From CALLPQ01 sp038531745 (lineage in GTDB: Bacteria; Pseudomonadota; Alphaproteobacteria; Caulobacterales; Parvularculaceae), in the NCBI GenBank assembly GCA_038531745.1, contig JBCBBJ010000005.1, forward strand, positions 62,001 to 126,000: 64,000 nucleotides of DNA, read 5' to 3'. The position numbers and the translations under genes are program-made. Each line of letters starts with the position of its first letter. Position 1 is the first letter of the stretch. The notes under the pieces are model-generated. The model saw only the letters and a program-made list of their open reading frames with translations, was not told the DNA's origin and did no database searches. This document shows positions 8,970 through 17,421 of the stretch, piece after piece.

Positions 8970-10079
8970 ATGCCCGTGGAAATCGACATTGGCCTGTGGG
9001 CGGGCATTGGGTTTTTTCTCGCCGCCTATGCCGTGGTGGGCAATGACGCCCTACAAACGCTTGGCACCTTTATCAACTCGAACGATCAAGTCCATTGGAC
9101 GGTCCTGTTTGCGTTTGCCGCCTCCATTGTAATCGTCGTTTTTTATTGGGGATATTTCGGGCTCAATTTCGATCTGGCCACATTCTCATTTAGTCAGGGT
9201 ACGGTTGGGGATACCTCTTTCGGCAGGCTCAACAATACCGATAAATACCGCATCTTTGACCCGCAATGGTACCATGCGCTGCCGCCCCTTACCCTATTGA
9301 TCCTCACGCGGTTTGGTATTCCGGTTTCCACAACCTTCATGGTCCTGTCGATTTTTGCCACCATGTCGGGGTTGACCTCGATGCTGACAAAATCGCTTTT
9401 GGGGTATGGCCTTGCCTTTGTGGTTGGCGGGCTGATCTATGCCGCGCTCGCCCCAACCCTTGAGCGCTGGTTTTTGAAGACGGCAAACACTCACCGCGCC
9501 ACCCACTGGGTTATCTTGCAATGGACCACAACCGCCTATCTGTGGGGCGTGTGGCTGATGCAGGATTTTGCCAATATCTTTATCTTTCTGCCCCGCGGGG
9601 TGAATGCCGATGGCAGTGCCGCGCTGAATTTCTGGGAAGCAAGCGCGGGGATTGCCGGGATTGTGCTGCTGCTCGCCTATACATTCTGGAACCGGGGCGG
9701 GCCGGTACAGCGTATTCTCCGTTCAAAGAGTAATGTGCGTGATATTCGATCCGCAACGATCATCGATTTCACCTACGCCTCATTATTGTTCTATTTTAAG
9801 GAAATGAACGACATCCCCATGTCCACAACCTGGGTGTTTCTGGGGCTGATTGCGGGCCGTGAATTTGCCATTGCCACCATCGATGCGATCCGCAGCCCCG
9901 TCGCCACCGCCCGCATTGTTGGTTCTGACGCGGCAAAGGCGTTTATTGGTCTTTTCATCAGTGTGGGGCTCGCGGTTGCCTTACCCCCAGCCGCAGAATG
10001 CCTGCGGGGCGAGAGTGATAGGGGCTTCGGGCAATGCTTTCAAACGAGCTTTACCGCCCGGCTTTACGATAGCACCTAA
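8970..10079 (+). CDS. PiT-like inorganic phosphate transporter family protein
   Basis: A 369-residue polytopic membrane protein with about nine or ten hydrophobic segments. Two internal copies of a P-x-STT motif (GIPVSTTFMVLSIFATMSG near residue 112 and DIPMSTTWVFLGLIAGRE near 283), together with GNDALQTLG near residue 24, recall the inverted repeats of PiT phosphate permeases. The classical GANDVANA signature is only partly kept, so this is a divergent branch and the substrate is not certain. A predicted Pho box upstream supports phosphate or a phosphorus compound. The last 30 residues are polar and atypical for the family. It converges with trkH with only 10 bp between stop codons. Confidence 0.65.
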   Translation: MPVEIDIGLWAGIGFFLAAYAVVGNDALQTLGTFINSNDQVHWTVLFAFAASIVIVVFYWGYFGLNFDLATFSFSQGTVGDTSFGRLNNTDKYRIFDPQWYHALPPLTLLILTRFGIPVSTTFMVLSIFATMSGLTSMLTKSLLGYGLAFVVGGLIYAALAPTLERWFLKTANTHRATHWVILQWTTTAYLWGVWLMQDFANIFIFLPRGVNADGSAALNFWEASAGIAGIVLLLAYTFWNRGGPVQRILRSKSNVRDIRSATIIDFTYASLLFYFKEMNDIPMSTTWVFLGLIAGREFAIATIDAIRSPVATARIVGSDAAKAFIGLFISVGLAVALPPAAECLRGESDRGFGQCFQTSFTARLYDST

Positions 10080-10089
10080 GCGACTGCGG

Positions 10090-11562
10090 TTAAGCCCGCC
10101 AAAAGGCCGGTGAGAACAACACGAAAATTGTGAAAAATTCCAGGCGGCCAAGCAGCATCCCGCCCGCGATCAACCATTTTGCGCCGGGGGCCAGGGTGGA
10201 GAAATTGCCCGCCGGGCCCACCACATCCCCAAGACCCGGGCCCACATTGGCAATGGCGCTGCCCGCCGCTGAAATTGCCGTGATCGTATCCATCTCAAAC
10301 CCGGTTAGCAGCACCGCCAGCGTGGCAAAAGACGCAAAGTAGACAAAGAAAAAGCTCAAGACCGAGATGAATATATCCATGGTCAGGGGCCGCCCATTAT
10401 AGTGCATCACCGCCACAGCATGGGGGTGGGAGAGTTTGCGCGCATAAAGCCGGAGCGCAGCAAGCGCCACCTGAAACCGGAATATTTTCAACCCGCACGA
10501 CGTGGACCCGGCGCAGCCGCCAATGAACATAATGCAAAAGAAAAACCCCACCGCAAACGGGCCCCATAACCCATAATCGGTGGTGGCGTAGCCCGTACCG
10601 GTCATGATGGAGACAACATTAAAGAACGCCAGCCGAAAGCCGGTAAAAACATCAGCCCCCGTCGCTTCGCGCACCTGAAAAAACATCACCGCCGTTGCGA
10701 CGATAACAATTGTGAGGAAAAACCGGATCTGGCTATCGCGCACCAGCCGCCCCCAACTGCCGCGAAACCAGGCGGCCAGAAAAATGCCAAAGGGCAAGCT
10801 ACCGATCAGCATAAAGACGGTAATGATGATATCGAGCGGCGCACTGCCCACACCGATAAAAGCGCCAACTGAGGCATCACGCGTGGAAAACCCGCCGGTG
10901 GCAACCGTTGTCATGGCGTGATTGACCGCATCAAATAGCGGCATGCCAAACGCGAGGAGCAGGAGAAAGCAGGACACGGTGAAAAAGAAATAGATCCCCG
11001 TGAGCGAAACCGAATATTGCGCAGCGTTGGCCACGAATTTCTCGCGCGTGTCCCACGCCTCCGACTTGAACACCTGCATGCCGCCCACCCGCAAGGCCGG
11101 CAGCACGGAAAACGCCATGATGATGATCCCCACACCGCCATACCATTGCAGCATGGATCGCCAGAGAAGAGCGCCCGGCGGCGCATCATCAAGATTGGTG
11201 ATCACGGTGGCGCCCGTCGTTGTGACCCCGGACATGGCCTCAAAAAAAGCATCCGTATAGGAAAGATCGAGAAGCCCGATAGCGAGCGGCATGGCGGAGA
11301 AGACGGCCAGGATGAGCCAGCTGACGGCGGTCAGCAAAAATCCCTGGCGGATCGAGATGGTGGTGATCCCGCCCCAACTGGCTGCGGCCAAGCCGCCCCC
11401 GAGCGCCATGCAAATAAAAGCGCTCACCGCAAAGGCGTTCCAGTCTGGCCGGTGGGCCGGATCGCGGGCGAGCAAATCCACCACCATGGGGATCAACATG
11501 GATGCCCCAAGAAAGGCCAGCAACGCGCCAGCCACCAGAAAAACGGGCCGAAAATCGGACAT
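10090..11562 (-). CDS. trkH: TrkH-family potassium uptake channel subunit
   Basis: 490 residues, about ten membrane segments, arranged as four M1-P-M2 units. Selectivity-filter segments are visible: TTTGATV near residue 115, TTVATGGFS near 220, MTGTGYATT near 320 and NVGPGLG near 445. TrkH forms the K+ conducting part of the Trk uptake system and normally works with the cytoplasmic NAD-binding regulator TrkA, which is not in this window. GGCAGSTSCGLKIFR near residue 350 is also typical. It sits upstream of nothing obvious and follows apaG on the same strand after 55 bp. Confidence 0.93.
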   Translation of the reverse strand: MSDFRPVFLVAGALLAFLGASMLIPMVVDLLARDPAHRPDWNAFAVSAFICMALGGGLAAASWGGITTISIRQGFLLTAVSWLILAVFSAMPLAIGLLDLSYTDAFFEAMSGVTTTGATVITNLDDAPPGALLWRSMLQWYGGVGIIIMAFSVLPALRVGGMQVFKSEAWDTREKFVANAAQYSVSLTGIYFFFTVSCFLLLLAFGMPLFDAVNHAMTTVATGGFSTRDASVGAFIGVGSAPLDIIITVFMLIGSLPFGIFLAAWFRGSWGRLVRDSQIRFFLTIVIVATAVMFFQVREATGADVFTGFRLAFFNVVSIMTGTGYATTDYGLWGPFAVGFFFCIMFIGGCAGSTSCGLKIFRFQVALAALRLYARKLSHPHAVAVMHYNGRPLTMDIFISVLSFFFVYFASFATLAVLLTGFEMDTITAISAAGSAIANVGPGLGDVVGPAGNFSTLAPGAKWLIAGGMLLGRLEFFTIFVLFSPAFWRA

Positions 11563-11617
11563 GGCCGCTTATAACGCCGCTTTGTAAATCAAGGGCAAAA
11601 AACCGGGCAACAACGTT

Positions 11618-12028
11618 TTAATGGACCCGGCGCTCTTCGTGGGGGCTATCGAGGGAGAAGGCGGGGATCGCCACATCGAACAGATCACCATTCACCGCCT
11701 CCATATGATAGGTACCCACCATGAAACCGGACGGCGTCGACAGCGGCGCACCAGAGGTATATTCAAACTGGGTCCCGGGCTCGATCAGCGGTTGCTCGCC
11801 CACAACGCCCTCGCCAACCACTTCCTCGGTGCGGCCCACCTCGTCAGTAATCTGCCAATGGCGCGCGCGCAGGCGCACGGGCTTTTCGGTCTGATTGGCG
11901 ATCCGCACCGTGTAGGCCCAGACAAAATGGCTGGCCTCGGGATCTGACTGCTCCTCCAGAAAGGCGGGTTCCACACTCACATGGATGCCGTTCGTTTCGC
12001 GTTGATAAACCGTCGACTGCGCATCCAT
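11618..12028 (-). CDS. apaG: ApaG-domain protein
   Basis: 136 residues, the usual length for ApaG. Typical segments are VWAYTVRIANQ, VRLRARHWQITDEVGR, GEGVVGEQPLIEPGTQFEYTSG and MVGTYHMEAVNGD. ApaG folds as a fibronectin type III-like beta sandwich. In enterobacteria it sits with apaH and affects Co2+ resistance, but its biochemical role is not settled. Here it lies just downstream of metZ on the same strand (45 bp), an association seen in other alphaproteobacteria, so the two may share a transcript. Confidence 0.93.
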   Translation of the reverse strand: MDAQSTVYQRETNGIHVSVEPAFLEEQSDPEASHFVWAYTVRIANQTEKPVRLRARHWQITDEVGRTEEVVGEGVVGEQPLIEPGTQFEYTSGAPLSTPSGFMVGTYHMEAVNGDLFDVAIPAFSLDSPHEERRVH

Positions 12029-12073
12029 GGCCCGTACCCTTACAAAAACCCGTCATGAAGGAGTATCGCCGAT

Positions 12074-13312
12074 TTACCCGGCGGGGCGCAATGCCCGATC
12101 CAACGCCGTGGCAAGATCGGCCCACAAATCCTCCACATGTTCGAGGCCGACGGACAGGCGCACAAGACCGGGTGTCACCCCCTGGGCAAGACGCGCCGCC
12201 TCGCTCAACCGGGAGTGGGTTGTTGTCCAGGGATGGGTGGCCAAACTCTTTGCATCACCGAGATTGTTTGAGATATCAAATAATGACAGCGCGGACAAAA
12301 ATGCATATGCCGCCGCCTGACCATCGGCAAATTCGAGGGTAAAGAGACTGCCGCCGCTCTTCATCTGACGCCGGGCAATGGCCGCGCCGGGCGTGTCGCC
12401 CAACCCGGGATAGGTCACGGACACGCCCTTGGTGTTGGCCGCCGCAACCCGGTTGGCGAGGACCCCGGCGGTCTTACTCATGGCATTGACCCTGAGGCCC
12501 AGAGTTTCCACCGATTTCAGGAGGACCCACGCATTAAACGGGCTTAAGGCCGGGCCGGTATTGCGCAAAAAAGGCCGCAGCGTGTCGGCCACAAATGCCT
12601 CATCATCGGACAGGATCGCCCCGCCGAGGACGCGCCCCTGACCATCCATATGTTTGGTGGCCGAATAGACAACAATATCCGCGCCATAGGCAAAAGGCTG
12701 CTGCAAAATGGGCGAGGCAAAGACATTATCCACCAGGAGCCGGGCGCTATTTTTATGGGCGATGCGGGCAATGGCCGCGAGATCAAGGATCTGCAACCCG
12801 GGATTGGAAGGGGTTTCCAGGAAAAACAGCTTGGTTTCGGGGCGACACGCGGCGGCCCATTGGTCAAGGTCGGTGCCGTCAATGAACGTCGTCTCAATCC
12901 CGAAACGCGCACACAAATCATCGGCCACATAGCGGCACGAGCCGAAGAGCGCGCGCGAGGCAACCATATGATCACCCACGGACATCTGACACAACACCGC
13001 CGCCGTGACCGCCGCCATCCCCGTTGCGGTCGCCTGGCAATGGAGCGGCCGGTCCAGGCCTGCGCCCTCCAGCGCCGCAAGCCGGTCCTCAAACATCTCC
13101 ACGGTGGGGTTGGAAAAGCGCGAATAGATATAGCCCGGGTCATCGCCGGTGAACCGCGCCGCCGCCTGCTCCGGGCTATCATAGGCATAGCCCGAATTCA
13201 GAAAGAGCGCCTCGCTCGTTTCCTGATAGGCGCGTTTGGTGCCCGCGCGCACCGCCAAGGTTTCTGGGCGCCATGCCTTGGGATGATTTTCGGGGGTAGG
13301 TGGCTTGGCCAT
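12074..13312 (-). CDS. metZ: O-succinylhomoserine sulfhydrylase
   Basis: 412 residues of the PLP-dependent Cys/Met metabolism family. MetZ makes homocysteine directly from O-succinylhomoserine and sulfide, bypassing cystathionine. Marks: YSRFSNPTVEMFEDRLAALEG near residue 63, ETPSNPG near 166, and the Schiff-base Lys at about 220 in VVYSATKHMDGQGR. The family also contains MetB and MetC; the DGQGRVLGG context and the apaG-metZ-dcd arrangement favour MetZ. An AGGA ribosome binding site lies upstream. Its leader holds a SAM-II-like aptamer and a terminator, so expression is probably shut down when SAM is plentiful. Confidence 0.92.
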   Translation of the reverse strand: MAKPPTPENHPKAWRPETLAVRAGTKRAYQETSEALFLNSGYAYDSPEQAAARFTGDDPGYIYSRFSNPTVEMFEDRLAALEGAGLDRPLHCQATATGMAAVTAAVLCQMSVGDHMVASRALFGSCRYVADDLCARFGIETTFIDGTDLDQWAAACRPETKLFFLETPSNPGLQILDLAAIARIAHKNSARLLVDNVFASPILQQPFAYGADIVVYSATKHMDGQGRVLGGAILSDDEAFVADTLRPFLRNTGPALSPFNAWVLLKSVETLGLRVNAMSKTAGVLANRVAAANTKGVSVTYPGLGDTPGAAIARRQMKSGGSLFTLEFADGQAAAYAFLSALSLFDISNNLGDAKSLATHPWTTTHSRLSEAARLAQGVTPGLVRLSVGLEHVEDLWADLATALDRALRPAG

Positions 13313-13326
13313 GGGTGGTCATCCTG

Positions 13327-13361
13327 AAAAAACCGGCGCGCTTGCCTCCAGCAACAGCGCC
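13327..13361 (-). terminator. Leader terminator (attenuator) of metZ
   Basis: On the minus strand a hairpin with GGCGC/GCGCC outer and TTGC/GCAA inner pairing, split by a 2x2 mismatch, with a 5-base loop, is followed by GG and six T. It sits 15 bp before the metZ start and just after the aptamer-like structure, the right place for a riboswitch expression platform. Confidence 0.65.
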
Positions 13362-13369
13362 AAGGTTCT

Positions 13370-13439
13370 CCGGTCTTTTAGCGGTTAGACGAAATCCCCT
13401 TTCGCAGCCGCAAGCCGACCGGCCCAAACCCCGCAAAAG
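13370..13439 (-). promoter_or_regulatory. SAM-II-like riboswitch in the metZ leader
   Basis: The minus-strand RNA can form an H-type pseudoknot. P1 pairs UUUUGCGG with CUGCGAAA. Its loop carries CCGGUC, which pairs with GACCGG at the 3' end to form P2. GCUAAA directly before the 3' strand of P2 is the SAM-II hallmark, and GGCUUGC in the loop also fits my memory of the family. The GUUUG stretch in the loop differs from the usual GAUUU. A competing simple hairpin (CGAAA/UUUCG inside GCGG/CCGC) is also possible. The terminator behind it and the methionine gene it precedes fit a SAM off-switch. Confidence 0.6.
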
Positions 13440-13572
13440 TACGGTGTGGGCTTAGGCTTTGACAGGCCACACGTCAATGCTATCCCGGCCCTGTCCTTTG
13501 GCGCCTTAAGACGGGCACCCACACCCTGACACCGACCGCCTGGCGGCGCATTGCCCCCCGAGGTTTTACCCC

Positions 13573-14661
13573 ATGGCCATTGATACCAGCACCGGCGTCT
13601 TGCCTGCGGAGATGATCCGATCCCTGATTGATGGGGGCAAGGTGCGGGCAACCGGCGGCGTAATCACCGCGCCGCAAATCCAACCGGCAAGTCTTGATCT
13701 TACGCTCGGGCCCCGCGCCTGGCGGGTGCGGGCCTCGTTCTTGCCCTCGCGCAAACGGCGCGTTGCCGACTGCCTCACTGATGATTTGTTGATGCAGGAG
13801 ATCGCGCTCACCGATGGCGCGGTTTTTGAGCGCGGCTGTGTCTATCTTGTTGAATTGAACGAGGCCCTCGCCCTGCCAAACCATATTGAGGGGAGCGCAA
13901 ACCCCAAAAGCTCTACCGGCAGGATCGATGTTTTTGTCCGTCTGGTGACTGATTATGCGGCCAGTTTTGATCAGGTGCACGCCGGGTATCAGGGCCCGCT
14001 TTATGCGGAAATCTGCCCGCGCTCTTTTTCAATTCTGGCGCACGAGGGCGTCAGCCTCAATCAGTTGCGGTTCAAAACGGGCCCCTGCACCGTTGATGGC
14101 CCCACCTTGGAGAGTACCCATACGAGCCATCCGCTTACAGATGATCCCGAGCCGGACTTTACCGGCGGGCTTGGTGTCCGGGTACAAATTGGTGGGGCGA
14201 ACGATGAAATTATCGGTTACCGCGCGCGCCGTCATGCCGGCCTGATTGATCTTGACCGGGTCAGTACCCTGACATCCACAGATTATTTTGAGCCCATCCA
14301 TGCCCCGAAGAGCGGCTTTATCATTCTTGACCCGGATGAATTTTATATTCTAGCCTCGCGTGAAGCCCTGACCATCCCCGCGCATCTTGCCGCGGAGATG
14401 ACGCCCATCAGCCCTGGTTTGGGCGAATTCCGGGTGCACTATGCGGGCTTTTTTGACCCCGGTTTTGGCACCGAGCACCCCTCCCGCGGTGTCCTGGAGG
14501 TGCGCAGCCACGACGCGCCCTTCGTGCTGGAAGACGGCCAATTGGTCGCCCGCCTCGTCTATGAACGCATGCACACAGCCCCCAAAAATCCCTATGGCAG
14601 CGGCGTGCGCTCAAACTATCAGGGGCAGGGATTGAAACTGTCAAAGCATTTTAAGGCGTAG
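13573..14661 (+). CDS. dcd: Long-form dCTP deaminase (2'-deoxycytidine 5'-triphosphate deaminase)
   Basis: 362 residues, about twice the classical Dcd, as in the alphaproteobacterial long form in which two dUTPase-fold halves are joined. The first half has IQPASLDLTLG near residue 35, the conserved SSTGRIDVFVRL segment near 115 and GYQGPLYAEICPRSFSI near 140. The second half starts near residue 195 and contains EMTPISPGLGEFRVHYAGFFDPGFG near 277 and RLVYERM near 338. The enzyme deaminates dCTP to dUTP on the route to dTMP. It is divergent from metZ; the apaG-metZ-dcd neighbourhood is common in the class. Confidence 0.88.
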   Translation: MAIDTSTGVLPAEMIRSLIDGGKVRATGGVITAPQIQPASLDLTLGPRAWRVRASFLPSRKRRVADCLTDDLLMQEIALTDGAVFERGCVYLVELNEALALPNHIEGSANPKSSTGRIDVFVRLVTDYAASFDQVHAGYQGPLYAEICPRSFSILAHEGVSLNQLRFKTGPCTVDGPTLESTHTSHPLTDDPEPDFTGGLGVRVQIGGANDEIIGYRARRHAGLIDLDRVSTLTSTDYFEPIHAPKSGFIILDPDEFYILASREALTIPAHLAAEMTPISPGLGEFRVHYAGFFDPGFGTEHPSRGVLEVRSHDAPFVLEDGQLVARLVYERMHTAPKNPYGSGVRSNYQGQGLKLSKHFKA

Positions 14662-14914
14662 GTCTCTGTATCTATCTATTAGTCTGTATGCCAATATTAT
14701 TTTTACAGCAAAACTGAAAAGGCTTTTGGAAATTTCAAACTCCTTTTTGGCGCGCCAGATAACCGTGCGCGGTTTTACCGACGGGCGAGGATTAGCCAAT
14801 ATTTGTTGTCCGGTCGGTTTTCATTGAACCGCAGGTTTGTCTCGGAAGCAGCCGAAGCGAACTTAGCTCAAAGATGGGGCTCGACGTCAGACAGGGTTGT
14901 GTCCTCCCCGGCAA

Positions 14915-15460
14915 TCAGCCCGCGAAGGCTGCGCGGATCTCTTTAATTGTCAGAAACATGCGTGAGGGTTGGGACGGAAACGATTTGAACCCCATTTTCT
15001 CATAGAAGCGTTTCCTGGCCTCGTAGGCCTCTTCCCCATCATCATTGAGAACATCCAACAAGACGGCGGCCAGCCCGATCTGTTCAGATGCGCGAAGCAT
15101 TCGTTTCAGAGCATCGGCCATTAGCAAGACACCAATCCCTTGTCCTTGCGCGCGGTTATGTACAGCGATCATGGAAAGATAGGCGGTAGGGATACCGTTT
15201 CTGGGCGCATTTCGTGTGAGCGCTCCTGGTAGCTCTTCACCTTCAAGACTATGAGCGTTAATGGCATAGTAGCCGAGAATTGAGGTGTCATCGGGCGCAG
15301 TTGCGCCCCAAACGCGCGTGAAGTCACCCTTCTGATGCTTATTCGCGGTGCGGTTGAGAAAGTTGTCAAGCCGCTCGACCCTGCAAGTAAAAGCCGCCCG
15401 ATCATGTCGTGCAGGATCGAGCGGCTCGATATTGATCGCCTGTTTGTCTTCAGCTGCCAT
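14915..15460 (-). CDS. GNAT N-acetyltransferase, TacT-like toxin
   Basis: 181 residues from ATG 15460 (an ATG at 15478 is an alternative). GNAT features: ILGYYAINAHSL near residue 62, PTAYLSMIAVHNRAQGQGIGVLLMADAL near 88-115 with the acetyl-CoA loop Q-G-x-G-I-G, and a C-terminal FYEKMGFKSF. Proteins of this type (TacT, AtaT, ItaT) acetylate aminoacyl-tRNA and stop translation. Its start overlaps the end of the DUF1778 gene by 11 bp, the standard antitoxin-first arrangement of this toxin-antitoxin type. The target tRNA cannot be predicted. Confidence 0.85.
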   Translation of the reverse strand: MAAEDKQAINIEPLDPARHDRAAFTCRVERLDNFLNRTANKHQKGDFTRVWGATAPDDTSILGYYAINAHSLEGEELPGALTRNAPRNGIPTAYLSMIAVHNRAQGQGIGVLLMADALKRMLRASEQIGLAAVLLDVLNDDGEEAYEARKRFYEKMGFKSFPSQPSRMFLTIKEIRAAFAG

Positions 15461-15761
15461 TCGCCACTCTTGCAGCATGAGCTGCAGCGGCTTCTTTTAG
15501 TGCGTCTGTTGGCTGTGTTGGGGCATCAAGCGCAGCAAGAAACATATCCCGGTCCACGGTCGTGAGGATTGTTCGCTCATGGTCAGAAATCGTTGCGCAA
15601 GCACGCTCATAGGCAACGGTTGTTATAAATGTGGTTTCGTCCACGCCGAGCAAGGCCGCGGCCGCTTGTATCTGCTTTTTGACATGCGGCTTCGTGCGTT
15701 GCTCCATGCGCGCTGACTTCGGCTCGTCAATCACGGCCGTTATATCGATAAATGGCAGCAT
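15450..15761 (-). CDS. DUF1778 ribbon-helix-helix antitoxin (TacA-like)
   Basis: 103 residues, start at 15761 with an AGGA ribosome binding site. The segment KSARMEQRTKPHVKKQIQAAAAL (about residues 15-37) is the N-terminal DUF1778 pattern: a short beta strand, then helices forming a DNA-binding ribbon-helix-helix. The C-terminal part (about 60-100) would wrap and neutralise the GNAT toxin encoded directly downstream. Antitoxins of this group usually repress their own operon with the toxin as co-repressor. An alternative start at 15707 would cut into the beta strand and is less likely. Confidence 0.82.
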   Translation of the reverse strand: MLPFIDITAVIDEPKSARMEQRTKPHVKKQIQAAAALLGVDETTFITTVAYERACATISDHERTILTTVDRDMFLAALDAPTQPTDALKEAAAAHAARVANGS

Positions 15762-16118
15762 GATATGATCCTTTCTCCCCTTATGTGCGGAAATTTGCCG
15801 GACATGGAAAGAGCTGCCCTATGGTTCCGAATTAAAACCGCGCAGTCAATCGCCCATGCAACGACCTTCTTATCAAGTGGTACGGCATGTTTCGTTTCGG
15901 TTTCACTGGCTATCGCCAAAGTGGTGAGCAACCGTTGTGAGCGAAGCTGAACCTCTGAACTGATGTCGCTTTTTAAGCTCACCGTTGCCGGACAGAAATG
16001 ATGATCGAACGGCAAAGACTGGCAACAACTTTCAACCAACCTGTTGCAGGGCTAGGTGAGGTCAATAAGCGCTGCCCATGGGTGGAAGCTCAAAGGGCAT
16101 CACACGCCATTGCCACCC
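15762..16118. other. Non-coding or decayed stretch between the toxin-antitoxin pair and dnaJ
   Basis: About 357 bp without a supported gene. A 99-codon frame on the minus strand (15740-16039) and an overlapping 61-codon plus-strand frame exist, but neither has a good ribosome binding site or a recognisable domain, and the minus frame overlaps the antitoxin start. I have a weak memory of similar ORFs as recurrent spurious calls in other alphaproteobacteria, which would point to a conserved repeat or decayed mobile sequence. No clear terminal inverted repeats were found. It should also contain the toxin-antitoxin promoter. Confidence 0.4.
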
Positions 16119-17258
16119 CTACTCCGTGAACCCGTCCCAAAAGCTCTTCGCCTTCTGGAAAAAATTGTTCGACTCCGGACTATCGCTGCCGGAGCATTCG
16201 GCCTGGAATTCGCGCATGAGTTCTTTCTGGCGGCTGGTGAGTTTCACCGGGGTTTCAACCCTAATCTCCACATAAAGGTCGCCGCGTTGTTTGGCATTGA
16301 GTTGGGACATGCCCTTACCGCGCAGGCGGAACCGTTTGCCCGATTGGGTCCCGTCGGGGATGGTGATTTTTACGCGACCGCCATCAATGGTTGGCGCTTC
16401 CACATCGCCGCCAAGGACGGCCGTCGCCATGGGCACCGGCAGGGCGCAATAAAGATCCGGCCCATCGCGTTCAAACAATTCATGGCCCAGTACACTGACG
16501 AAAATATATAGGTCCCCTTCCGGTCCGCTGCGGGGGCCCGCCTCCCCCTCCCCCGATAGGCGGATACGCGTGCCGTTCTCAATGCCGGCGGGCACATCAA
16601 CGGAGAGGGTTCGTTGCTTTGTAACGCGGCCCTGTCCGTTACAGTTCGTGCACGGATCGGCAATGATTTTGCCTTCGCCCATACAGGTGGGGCAGGTACG
16701 CTCCAGCGTGAAAAAACCTTGCTGAACACGCACGCGGCCCACACCGTTACAGGTTTGGCACGTCACCGGCGCCGACCCCGGCTTGGCGCCCGACCCGTTA
16801 CAAACCTCACACGTGACGGAGCCCGGCACGGTGATGGTTGTCTTCTTACCCTTGAAGGCCTCTTCGAGGGAGATTTCCAGTTCATATTTCAGATCGGCGC
16901 CGCGAGCCGGGCCCCGGCGGTTACCGCCGCCGCGGCTACCGCCCATAAAGTCGCCGAAGATATCTTCAAAAATGTCGGAGAAGGCCGACGCATTAAACCC
17001 CTGGCCCGCGCCCTGGCCAAAACCACCGGCGCCGCTTTTGAAGGCGTCATGGCCATAGCGGTCATAGGCGGCGCGTTTTTCCTCATCGGACAAAACCTCA
17101 TAGGCTTCGCCGAGGGTTTTGAAGTTTTTCTCCGCTTCCGGATTATCGGGGTTGCGGTCAGGATGCCATTTCATCGCACTTTTGCGGAAGGCGGATTTGA
17201 TGTCCGCCTGGCTGGCATCCCGAGCGACGCCAAGTACGCTATAATAATCCTGGGCCAT
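16119..17258 (-). CDS. dnaJ: Chaperone DnaJ (Hsp40)
   Basis: 379 residues, full type I DnaJ. J-domain at residues 1-70 with the HPD motif (MKWHPDRNP), a Gly/Phe-rich linker around 78-125 (GAGGFGQGAGQGF), and four zinc-binding CxxCxGxG repeats around 145-210 (CEVCNGSG, CQTCNGVG, CPTCMGEG, CTNCNGQG), followed by the substrate-binding C-terminal domains. It stimulates DnaK ATPase and delivers unfolded clients. It lies 163 bp downstream of dnaK on the same strand; a large hairpin sits in the gap, so the DnaK:DnaJ ratio may be set there. Confidence 0.98.
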   Translation of the reverse strand: MAQDYYSVLGVARDASQADIKSAFRKSAMKWHPDRNPDNPEAEKNFKTLGEAYEVLSDEEKRAAYDRYGHDAFKSGAGGFGQGAGQGFNASAFSDIFEDIFGDFMGGSRGGGNRRGPARGADLKYELEISLEEAFKGKKTTITVPGSVTCEVCNGSGAKPGSAPVTCQTCNGVGRVRVQQGFFTLERTCPTCMGEGKIIADPCTNCNGQGRVTKQRTLSVDVPAGIENGTRIRLSGEGEAGPRSGPEGDLYIFVSVLGHELFERDGPDLYCALPVPMATAVLGGDVEAPTIDGGRVKITIPDGTQSGKRFRLRGKGMSQLNAKQRGDLYVEIRVETPVKLTSRQKELMREFQAECSGSDSPESNNFFQKAKSFWDGFTE

Positions 17259-17359
17259 GACTGTTATGACTGTTCCGAGGTGAGGCAGGTCTTGCGGAGC
17301 GTAATCCTATGGCGGGTGCCCACGCGGGTTAAGACCTTGTTTACATATTGGCGGCGCTC

Positions 17360-17409
17360 GCCATGAAACACCGGAAAGGGGTCCGCCCCCTCCCGGTTGG
17401 TTTCATGGC
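17360..17409 (-). repeat. Large hairpin between dnaK and dnaJ
   Basis: A 50-bp imperfect inverted repeat with 10-bp perfect outer arms (GCCATGAAAC and GTTTCATGGC), then CCGG/CCGG and GGGG/CCCC pairs around a TCCG loop. It lies in the 163-bp gap of the dnaKJ unit. No T-run follows on the minus strand, so a classical terminator is unlikely. It more likely blocks 3' exonucleases or causes partial termination that keeps dnaJ below dnaK. Confidence 0.7.
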
Positions 17410-17421
17410 CGCATTATGCCG

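Noticed and set aside
15740..16039. 99-codon minus-strand frame before dnaJ
   Set aside because: It overlaps the antitoxin start, has no ribosome binding site or domain, and a plus-strand frame of similar quality covers the same bases.
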